Assembly: GCA_017549385.1 (NCBI GenBank)
Contig: JAFYUX010000165.1
Location: 1 to 7,540 of the forward strand
Length of the DNA: 7,540 nucleotides
Direction: 5' to 3'
DNA from: Bacillota bacterium
Lineage (GTDB): Bacteria; Bacillota; Clostridia; Peptostreptococcales; Anaerovoracaceae
The translations under genes were made by a program, and so were the position numbers. Below are positions 1 through 6,114 of the stretch, one piece after another. Position 1 is the stretch's first letter; every line of letters begins with the position of its first letter. Under the pieces are notes generated by a model, which was given only the letters and a program-made list of their open reading frames with translations, did not search any database and had not been told where the DNA came from.

Positions 1-102
1 AGCTATCTGATCAAGTTCTCTGCTGCTGCATCCGGTAAATCCGATTACAACCAGTGTGATAATCATCAAAATCAGAGCAGTTTTTAATTTACAAAACTTC
101 AT
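1..102 (-). CDS. Ger(x)C-family spore germination lipoprotein, N-terminal part (runs off the left edge)
   Basis: Only the first 34 codons are present. They read from an ATG at 102 as a short basic start (MKFCKLK), a hydrophobic stretch (about residues 8-23) and a lipobox FTGC with the lipidated Cys at residue 25. Directly after it comes SSRELDQIA, the typical post-cysteine signature of GerAC/GerBC/GerKC proteins, in which an R/K-E-L-[DN]-x-[IL]-[AG] motif follows the cysteine. In the family this is the outer-surface lipoprotein subunit of a germinant receptor, anchored in the spore inner membrane beside the A and B subunits. The SD AGAGGTGA (106-113) overlaps the stop codon of the upstream gerA-type gene, so the two are probably translationally coupled. 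Because that upstream gene is frameshifted, coupling and receptor function may both be impaired. Subfamily cannot be told from this fragment. Confidence 0.85.
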   Translation of the reverse strand, partial: MKFCKLKTALILMIITLVVIGFTGCSSRELDQIA

Positions 103-105
103 AAT

Positions 106-1230
106 TCACCTCTGCCGAGTAACGTCCCGGGTATCAGATACCTTAGGGCGTTTTTTCATTTTAGGCCAGGGCATGCGTATAAATGTATCTGCAAATGTCT
201 GTCCGATATTTCTAGCTGTGAGAGATGCATACGGAATAGAAAATGACTCAAGCCCGCATATCATAAACACGGTAAAAAGTATTCCTGCCATATATCCAAA
301 CATTCCGGCAACATGAGCCAAAAGCAACAGCATAAATCTCAGAAATATGGCAGGACCCCGCAGTTCAGGTACAATCATCCCGGTTATACATGCAAATGAC
401 ACGATAATGACTATAGGCAGACTCACAAATTTTGCTTCAACAGAAGCCTGTCCCAGTACAATACCTCCGACTATAGAAAAAGCCGTACCAATGCTGGCTG
501 GTATCCTAGAACTTCCTTCTCTTATCATCTCAAAAACAAAGATAATAACTATAATCTCAGCAAATGAAGAAAGAGGCATTCCAGTTCTCGACTGCGCTGC
601 AGACACGAGAAACTTAAGTGGCAGCATTTCCATGTGCAGGGTAATAAGCGACAGATAAATTGCGGGAAGACTGATAGTCAGAAAAAAGCCAGTAAGTCTT
701 AAAATCCTGTTAAATGATGCGTAATATGCATCCGAGTAATAATCGTCGGCAGTCTGGAAATACTCTATAAAGACAAATGGGAGAGTGGCAGCAACAGGAG
801 AGCCGTTTATAATCAGCACAATTCTGCCTTCCAGTATCTTTGCGGCAGCTACATCAGGTCTTTGTGTAGATCCTGTTGTTTTAAAAAGTGAATAACGTCC
901 GTCTTTGATAATCTCTTCTACATACTCTGTATCCAGAACGCAGTCTATATCTATTTTTTTGATTCTTTTCCTTACTTCGGCAAGTATTTTGCCGTCAGCA
1001 AGACCATCCATATAACAGATACATATAGTTGTTTCAGTTTTTCTGCCAAGTGAAAAAAATTCATAACTCAAGGCTGGATTTGTAATTTTTCTGCGGAGCA
1101 GTGCAAGATTGTGAATTATTGATTCGTTAAATCCTTCGTGAGGCCCGGTGATGACTTTTTCTGCATCAGGTTCGTTTATAGAGCGTACCATCCATCCTTT
1201 TGTAGAAATAAGGATGCATTCTGCAGAGCC
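106..1230 (-). pseudogene. gerA C-terminal piece (rest of the soluble domain plus membrane domain)
   Basis: In frame from 1230, this piece carries the diagnostic GerA blocks: RSINEPDAEKVITGPHEGF, HNLALLRRKI, RPDVAAAKILEGRIVLI with NGSP, and DDYYSDAYYASFNRILRL leading into the membrane domain. About five hydrophobic segments follow (restored numbering roughly 299-320, 342-359, 371-411, 417-435 and 435-451). Between them is the strongest family block, MIREGSSRIPASIG followed by FSIVGGIVLGQASVEAKFVS. A basic C-terminal tail (PWPKMKKRPK) ends at a TGA at 106-108. An ATG at 1191 could start a 361-codon frame, but it falls inside a conserved motif (KGW-M-VRSI) and has no SD at usable spacing, so separate translation is unlikely. 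Confidence 0.85.
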
Positions 1231-1595
1231 TCCACAAAGAGCAAGGAGTTTCCCGTAAAAAGATTCTGGAAAATCAAATTTATGTCACTAGACTTTGCAA
1301 TATCGCCGCCGAAAAGTATGTTTTCATAGACCAGATTAAACACCCAGTCAGACGTGTTGGCGGAGCCATCGGGGGATTCAAAAGTCAGTATAGGGCCGAT
1401 GATATTCTGGTTTATGATGAGTTCGCTGACGAGTCCATCGATAAAGACGATTCCTGCTTTTATCTGTGGTGATTTTGAGGACTCAAAAGACCGGATCTTT
1501 ACGGTTTTATCCTGCCCGGCCAGGGTTTTAAAGAAAGACAGATTTTCCTCGAGAGATGGTGAAATTTTGAAAGATTTATATGAGATAAGAATCAC
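1176..1595 (-). pseudogene. gerA N-terminal piece (soluble domain, first half), 139 codons
   Basis: This open frame encodes the start of the GerA N-terminal cytoplasmic domain. It shows SLEENLSFFKTLAG, then DKTVKIRSFES, a core strand-turn AGIVFIDGLV and the segment INLIFQNLFTGNSLLFV. After Val121 the reading (EALQNASLF...) no longer fits the family, which marks the frameshift. The only standard start codon in frame is a GTG at 1593-1595, lying inside the SD-like string GAGGTGA, with an in-frame TAA five codons upstream. Five bases after that SD is an ATC codon (1584-1586) where an ATG would be expected; starting there would give a leader ISYKSFKIS. The original start may therefore have been lost by a G-to-C change, and GTG initiation is only the formal option. 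Confidence 0.75.
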
Positions 1596-1618
1596 CTCGC
1601 ATTCATTTTATTTACCAC

Positions 1619-1648
1619 TAGTCTGCCCTTATTTATGGTATTAATTCA
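1619..1648 (-). promoter_or_regulatory. Possible sigma-G/sigma-F-type forespore promoter for gerA
   Basis: On the minus strand, TGAATT (1643-1648) and CAGACTA (1619-1625) are separated by 17 bp. The second box matches the forespore -10 consensus CATnMTA at all but the third base, and GAATT resembles the sigma-G -35 (GnATR) except at the last base. In B. subtilis the gerA-type operons are read by sigma-G, so the position, 24 bp before the gerA start, is as expected. This is a consensus match by eye over a short AT-rich spacer and could arise by chance. Confidence 0.4.
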
Positions 1649-1655
1649 GATGCGA

Positions 1656-1664
1656 TGTTATAAT
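1656..1664 (+). promoter_or_regulatory. Extended -10 sigma-A promoter for the TPR-gene operon
   Basis: The string TGTTATAAT is a perfect extended -10 (TGn plus TATAAT at 1659-1664). No good -35 hexamer is seen 16-18 bp upstream (TGGTAT at 1636-1641 is weak), which is common for extended -10 promoters. Transcription would begin near 1671, leaving a leader of about 24 bases to the ATG at 1695. That would put the upstream ATG at 1668 outside the mRNA. The region upstream of the -10 overlaps the proposed gerA promoter on the other strand. Confidence 0.6.
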
Positions 1665-1682
1665 TAGATGTTAAGAATCTAT

Positions 1683-1690
1683 AGGGAGGA
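1683..1690 (+). promoter_or_regulatory. Ribosome binding site that fixes the TPR-gene start
   Basis: AGGGAGGA lies four bases before the ATG at 1695, near-ideal spacing. The in-frame ATG at 1668 has no SD before it and would place this purine run inside the coding sequence, so 1695 is taken as the start. Confidence 0.85.
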
Positions 1691-1694
1691 TTAC

Positions 1695-4600
1695 ATGAAA
1701 AAAGACATTATGACAGAATTAAAAAAGACTCTAAATAAGATATATTCCAATATTCGCGAAAGGATTGATCCTAAGGCATGGCAGTCTGCCATAAGCTCCG
1801 CTTACGAGGCTGCGCCCGTTGAAACTTCAGCAGAAGTAGTTGATTTTCTCCTGTCTCATGAGTATGTTCCTGCAAGCTGTTACCGCTCTGCATGCAACTC
1901 CATTGATCTCAGAAATCGCCCGTCATTAGTTGCTGATATTTTCAGCGAAAAAGTAGTGGATGATCTCTTCGAAAAGATGGTTGAAAAAGAGATTCTCAGA
2001 TACGATTACATCGCTCTCGGAACTCAGGAAAATGAGGTTCGTGAGATTATAGATCTTGCCGTAAAGACAAACGACCATATTGCAAAGGGTCAGGTTTATC
2101 TTGCTGGCAAGGGTATGGAAAAACTCAGAAAGTTCTCATCTACCCATCCTGATGTACTTGACATGCAGAAGCGTTATCTTGACATTAGAGTTACAGGAGG
2201 TGTAAACCCTGCTGATTATAAGCCGGAGGACGTTCTTAAAAAGTACGAGTCCTTTGAAAGCAAGTTAAATCTCGATGAGTTTACAAATCCAGCAGATGCT
2301 ATCGCTCACTGCGAAGCTCTCATCGAAAAAGATTACCGCAATTTCCACGTATATTATCCTTTAGGCAAGCTTTACCTTGAGACTGGCGATGATCAGAAAG
2401 CAGATTATGTAGCTGGTCTTCTCATGGATTTTAATGCAGAGAAAAAGGACGCATACCAGCTCAAGGCTATGATTCTCAAGAGCAGAGGTCAGGCAGAAGA
2501 CGCAGAGTTCTACAAGCGTAGAGTTGCTGCATTAGAAGCATCAGAAAACACACAGGATGGATCATTCAAGTACAAAGAAAAGGTTCAGCCTGTAATCATC
2601 GAAATCGCAACACGCAGTGACGAACTCATCAGAAAGGGACGTACAACAGAAGCTTACTACGAACTGGTAAAGCGTTCTGCTGAGTATCCAGACAGCTCTA
2701 TCCTTAAGTTTAAAAAGGGTTTCCTGTTATATCTCATGAAGCGCGAACCAGAAGCTCGTGCAATTCTCAAAGAAATAACAGAAGATTCACCAGTATACGA
2801 AAACTCCGTTTACATCATCGAAGATATCGATTTTGATATCGTGGAAAACTCAAGATTTGATGAAATCCACATCGATACTGCAGCGGAAATCATGTTTAAT
2901 ACAGAAAAATACGAACAGTCGCTCAATCTTTATAGAAAGATTCCAGATATCGATATGACTGGCAGAGCATGGTCAGTAAGAGGCAGATGTGAAGTTTATT
3001 CAGGTTTCCTCAATTCTGCACTTAAGTCTTTCAGCAACGCATTAGAATCAGGTGACAAGAGCCTCAAGGTTAGAGAAATTACAGGCATGATTCACATGAT
3101 TAAAGGCGAAGTCGAAAGAGCTCTTCAGCTTTATGACGAAGCTATCATCAAAAACGAAAACATTGAAAGTGTTACATCTGCAAAGGCATCACTTTTATAT
3201 GACCTTGGCAGAAAAGAAGAACTTCTTATCTTTAGAAGAGAAGCTGAACGTCTTCTTGGCAGAGGTTCTGATGTAGACGGTTACGCAGGTCTCATTACTC
3301 TTGAGGATGATCCTCTCAGCTTAACTTATCTTGAAAAGGCTGTGGCGGCTCACTCTGAAAGATCAGTATTCTATCTTGCATTAGCAGAAAAATATATCTC
3401 AGATGAAGAATATAAAAAGGCTATTCAGTGTATTGAGACAGGTATCTCATATACAGAAGATGGCGAAGAAGAATTATTTGTAAAGAAGCTCCGTATTCTT
3501 TACCTTGCAGGAAAGTATTCCGAAGCAAAGGCTGCAGCTTTAAAGCTTATGGAAAAATATCCTGAAAATGCAGAAATCTGTTATCTTCTTGGTATGGTAT
3601 ATGCCAAGCTTGACGAAAATGTACAGGCTATAGTCCACCTTACTGCAGCAGTGGAAAAGAACCCTCTCAGCCACACATACACATATGCCCTTGCAGACAG
3701 ATGTTATGTGACAGGTGATTATGATGTTGCTATGAGATTCTATACAACTGCTATCAGCCTTGACAGCACAGATTACATCTCATTTAAGAGAAGAGCTGTT
3801 ATTTATGCTCAAAGAGAAGAAGACGAAAAGGCACTTGCTGATTTAGATTGTGCAATGCTTCTTAAGCCGGATGATCCTGAAGTTTATGTGCTGGTAGGTA
3901 ATATTCTTACTGGTTATGATTTTGATGATTCTGTAGATGTTGTTGAAGAAGAACCTGTTGAAACTGAAGTGTCTGCGGAGCAGTCAGAAGAAGGCGAAAT
4001 TGCAGCTGAGGCAGATGCAGCAGAAACTGTAGATGAAGAAGTTATTTCCGATGAAGAAACAGCTGAAGTTGAAACAGAAGTAGAACCGGAAAAGTCTCCA
4101 TTTATGGAAGATGCGGCAAAGGATTCTGAGTATTATTACTCCAAGTCTGTAGAGATTGATCCTTCATATAGACAGGGTTATATCAGCAGAGCAAAATATT
4201 ATGCTGAAAAGAGACGTCTTGCTGAAGCTCTTGCAGATATCGAAAAAGCTATCGAGCTTGATCCGGAAGAACCAACAGCCTATATGGTAAGAGGTATTAT
4301 TCATAACTTCTCTGGTCACAACGAAAAGGCTATCGAGGACTTCAAAAAGGCTTCTGTGTCAGAAGCCCTGACTGTTCAGTCATACAGCTATGTTTCAAAG
4401 TGCTGCAATGCTCTTGCAAGATACGAAGAAGCAATTGACTATGCAGAAATGGGTCTCATGATCAATCCAGAATTCATGAATCTCAATGTAAACAGAGGTG
4501 TGGCTTTCTACAAGCTTGCAAAATACAACCTCGCTATCGAGGATTTCAAGAAAGTTATCGCAAAGAGAAATTATGTAAACACAGCGGCTCTCGGTTCTGC

Positions 4601-4790
4601 GTATATGTTCAGAGGCATGTCTTATGACAGACTCGATCAGAAAGAAGAAGCTGTAAATGATTACAAGATTGCTTTAAAGTATAATTCTGACAATGAAAAA
4701 ATCAGAGAAAGAATGCAGGAACTTGAAAAGCAGATCGAAGCTTCAAAACCAAAGGCAAAGTTCTCACTGCGCAGACTTTTAGGTAGATAA
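1695..4790 (+). CDS. Large cytoplasmic TPR-repeat protein with an acidic linker (function unknown)
   Basis: The 1031-residue product has no signal peptide or membrane segment, so it should be cytoplasmic. Residues 1 to about 200 are helical and not clearly TPR. From about residue 210 on, TPR-like helix pairs dominate, first degenerate (YYPLGKLYLETGDDQKA), then closer to consensus, for example FYLALAEKYISDEEYKKAI (near 558), AEICYLLGMVYAKLDENVQA (near 625) and the repeats around 659-727. A strongly acidic, Glu/Val/Ala-rich linker without repeats spans about 741-805. It is followed by a second TPR block (812-1010) with good consensus units such as ALADIEKAIELDPEEP and AIEDFKKVIA. The C-terminus is basic (KPKAKFSLRRLLGR). 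TPR arrays bind partner proteins; no catalytic domain is visible. It heads the plus-strand gene string, 22 bp before a CobK-like gene. Its partner and role are not recognisable from sequence; a scaffold is the plain inference. Confidence 0.9.
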   Translation: MKKDIMTELKKTLNKIYSNIRERIDPKAWQSAISSAYEAAPVETSAEVVDFLLSHEYVPASCYRSACNSIDLRNRPSLVADIFSEKVVDDLFEKMVEKEILRYDYIALGTQENEVREIIDLAVKTNDHIAKGQVYLAGKGMEKLRKFSSTHPDVLDMQKRYLDIRVTGGVNPADYKPEDVLKKYESFESKLNLDEFTNPADAIAHCEALIEKDYRNFHVYYPLGKLYLETGDDQKADYVAGLLMDFNAEKKDAYQLKAMILKSRGQAEDAEFYKRRVAALEASENTQDGSFKYKEKVQPVIIEIATRSDELIRKGRTTEAYYELVKRSAEYPDSSILKFKKGFLLYLMKREPEARAILKEITEDSPVYENSVYIIEDIDFDIVENSRFDEIHIDTAAEIMFNTEKYEQSLNLYRKIPDIDMTGRAWSVRGRCEVYSGFLNSALKSFSNALESGDKSLKVREITGMIHMIKGEVERALQLYDEAIIKNENIESVTSAKASLLYDLGRKEELLIFRREAERLLGRGSDVDGYAGLITLEDDPLSLTYLEKAVAAHSERSVFYLALAEKYISDEEYKKAIQCIETGISYTEDGEEELFVKKLRILYLAGKYSEAKAAALKLMEKYPENAEICYLLGMVYAKLDENVQAIVHLTAAVEKNPLSHTYTYALADRCYVTGDYDVAMRFYTTAISLDSTDYISFKRRAVIYAQREEDEKALADLDCAMLLKPDDPEVYVLVGNILTGYDFDDSVDVVEEEPVETEVSAEQSEEGEIAAEADAAETVDEEVISDEETAEVETEVEPEKSPFMEDAAKDSEYYYSKSVEIDPSYRQGYISRAKYYAEKRRLAEALADIEKAIELDPEEPTAYMVRGIIHNFSGHNEKAIEDFKKASVSEALTVQSYSYVSKCCNALARYEEAIDYAEMGLMINPEFMNLNVNRGVAFYKLAKYNLAIEDFKKVIAKRNYVNTAALGSAYMFRGMSYDRLDQKEEAVNDYKIALKYNSDNEKIRERMQELEKQIEASKPKAKFSLRRLLGR

Positions 4791-4812
4791 TTTCACAAGA
4801 GGTAAATATAAA

Positions 4813-5580
4813 ATGGCTAAGATTGATAAGAAAATTATGGCATTTGTCGGTACAGCTGCATCAAGCAGACTTGTGAGCGACATTGCAGATTATACAGATG
4901 ATATTTATGCAGCAACTGCATCAGAATACGGTTCTGCTCCACATCCAGGTGGCAATATCACAATCCTTTCAAAGTATCAGGACGAAGAAGCTATCAAGAG
5001 ATGGATCGACAGAGGCGTAAACCTCATCATTGATGGTACTGATGTTACTGCAGAAGAACACAGAGAAATCATCAAAAAGGTATGTGCTGAAACAGGCGTA
5101 GAATACCTTCGTGTAGCTGCAAGCTACGACATCAATCTCAATACTGCTCAGAGTTCTAACCCGGAAGATCTCATCAGAGCGGTTGAGTATTGTGTAGGCA
5201 GAGTTCTCGTTCGCGGCGATATGGAAATATTCAAGATTCTCGTTGATGCCAAGGACTACCAGACAAAGGTAATGCCTATGGTTAAAAACGATCCAGAGAT
5301 TCTTAAAGAACTTCTTGCTATGGGGTATCCGCAGGAAAATATTCTCGGTACTGACAGAGTTTACAGCCCAGAGTATATGCTTGCTTTATTTAAGGAACTC
5401 AATATTACTCATTTCATCATGATGGGTTCTGAAAAGAGAGGCCTTACACAGAGAATCGAATCAATCAACAGAAGCATGGTAAAAGCTACAATCTACGGTG
5501 GTCTTCCTGCAGAAGAAGGTCTTACTGCTGAAAAGATGTGGATGATGTTATGCGATAGATTCAACATTGACGATTATTAA
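4813..5580 (+). CDS. CobK/CbiJ-family (precorrin-6A reductase-like) protein, diverged
   Basis: The 255-residue length and order of motifs match CobK/CbiJ, the NAD(P)H-dependent reductase of precorrin-6A in corrin ring synthesis. Landmarks are a first Rossmann strand (IMAFVGTAASSR, residues 8-19), ATASEYG (34-40), GGNITILSKYQDEEAIKRW (46-64), NLIIDGT (70-76) and VEYLR (96-100). The second lobe has GRVLVRGDMEIF (129-140), ENILGTDRVYSPEYMLALF (175-193) and ITHFIMMGSEKRG (198-210). The residues usually conserved for cofactor and substrate are replaced: the family GGTxEGR reads VGTAASSR, DATHPFA reads DGTDVTA (74-80), and TKxSGG reads MGSEKRG (204-210). So the fold assignment is fair but reductase activity is doubtful. 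An SD AGAGGT (4798-4803) precedes the ATG at 9 bp, and a corrinoid adenosyltransferase gene follows 18 bp downstream, supporting a corrinoid link. The function may be altered (binding or sensing); this is inference. Confidence 0.7.
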   Translation: MAKIDKKIMAFVGTAASSRLVSDIADYTDDIYAATASEYGSAPHPGGNITILSKYQDEEAIKRWIDRGVNLIIDGTDVTAEEHREIIKKVCAETGVEYLRVAASYDINLNTAQSSNPEDLIRAVEYCVGRVLVRGDMEIFKILVDAKDYQTKVMPMVKNDPEILKELLAMGYPQENILGTDRVYSPEYMLALFKELNITHFIMMGSEKRGLTQRIESINRSMVKATIYGGLPAEEGLTAEKMWMMLCDRFNIDDY

Positions 5581-5598
5581 AATATCAGGAGCTGACAT

Positions 5599-6114
5599 AT
5601 GATTCATTTATACTGCGGTGATGGAAAAGGAAAGACAACAGCAGCAACAGGACTTGCAGTAAGAGCTGCAGGCAGTGGTCTCAAGGTTGTATTTTCACAG
5701 TTTATGAAAGGTCAGAAGACTGGCGAAATTGATATAATGTCTGCAATTCCAGGGATTACAGTAATCCGTGCAGATAACAGCGACAAATTTACTTACCAGA
5801 TGACACCAGACGAAAGAGATGCCAGCGAAGAAAGCAACAGAGCTCATCTCAAAACTTCTTTTGATATTTTCCAGGAAACAGGAGCGGATATGCTTGTTCT
5901 TGACGAAGTCGTAACAGCAGCCGGAAATTACATCATCGACGAAGACGAATTCAAAGATTATGTTAAAAACTTTCCTTCAGACAAAGAGCTGGTTATGACA
6001 GGCAATCCACCAGAAATGTGGATGATCGAAGCAGCAGATTACGTAACTGATCTGGAAAAGATAAAACATCCTTACGACAAAGGTGTAGACGCAAGAAAAG
6101 GAATAGAATTCTAA
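5599..6114 (+). CDS. cobO: ATP:corrinoid adenosyltransferase (CobA/CobO/BtuR family)
   Basis: This enzyme transfers the 5'-deoxyadenosyl group of ATP to the reduced cobalt of corrinoids, giving the coenzyme B12 form, in the cytoplasm. All family hallmarks are visible in the 171 residues: P-loop GDGKGKTT (7-14), VVFSQFMKG (30-38), Walker-B-like VLDEVV (100-105), TGNPP (134-138), and the C-terminal signature IKHPYDKGVDARKGIEF (155-171). It lacks the N-terminal extension of the enterobacterial BtuR, as is usual in Firmicutes. The SD AGGAG (5587-5591) sits 7 bp before the ATG. It follows a CobK-like gene by 18 bp, and its stop TAA shares its last base with the next ATG (TAATG), so it is co-transcribed and likely coupled to rarA. 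No other corrin-synthesis genes are in the window; it could serve either de novo synthesis or salvage. The symbols cobA and btuR are used for the same family. Confidence 0.95.
   Translation: MIHLYCGDGKGKTTAATGLAVRAAGSGLKVVFSQFMKGQKTGEIDIMSAIPGITVIRADNSDKFTYQMTPDERDASEESNRAHLKTSFDIFQETGADMLVLDEVVTAAGNYIIDEDEFKDYVKNFPSDKELVMTGNPPEMWMIEAADYVTDLEKIKHPYDKGVDARKGIEF

Larger units (their letters stand above)
106..1595 (-). pseudogene. GerA-family spore germination receptor subunit A, broken by a one-base frameshift
   Basis: In its intact form this is the multi-pass membrane subunit of a Ger-type nutrient germinant receptor. Codons 1-121 (1595 to about 1231) lie in one frame and end at FTGNSLLFV; codons for GSAECILISTKGWMVRSINEP continue in another frame from 1230. 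Family members read here as ...LLFVDG..a.liistkGw..RsieEP, so one base is missing from a GAN (Asp/Glu) codon between 1230 and 1231. Adding it back gives 121+1+374 = 496 residues, normal for GerAA/GerKA/SpoVAF-like proteins. As sequenced, translation would stop at 1176-1178 after 139 residues, before any membrane segment. The gene has a weak start (GTG, see the N-terminal piece) and is followed 3 bp later by a Ger(x)C lipoprotein gene. ATA isoleucine codons look more frequent than in the plus-strand genes. A sequencing error remains possible; otherwise it is a recent pseudogene. Confidence 0.85.

Noticed and set aside
347..658. Plus-strand open frame opposite gerA (and similar ones at 56-316 and 1354-1644)
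   Set aside because: They lie antisense to conserved GerA coding sequence, have no SD and no recognisable protein features.
1225..1240. Programmed -1 ribosomal frameshift joining the two gerA frames
   Set aside because: A -1 slip after GTG-GAG would give an acceptable V-E-G-S reading, but there is no slippery X-XXY-YYZ heptamer at the site and frameshifting is not known in GerA genes.
1668..1694. Upstream in-frame ATG giving a 9-residue longer TPR protein
   Set aside because: It has no SD before it, lies about at the predicted transcription start, and the strong AGGGAGGA site belongs to the ATG at 1695.
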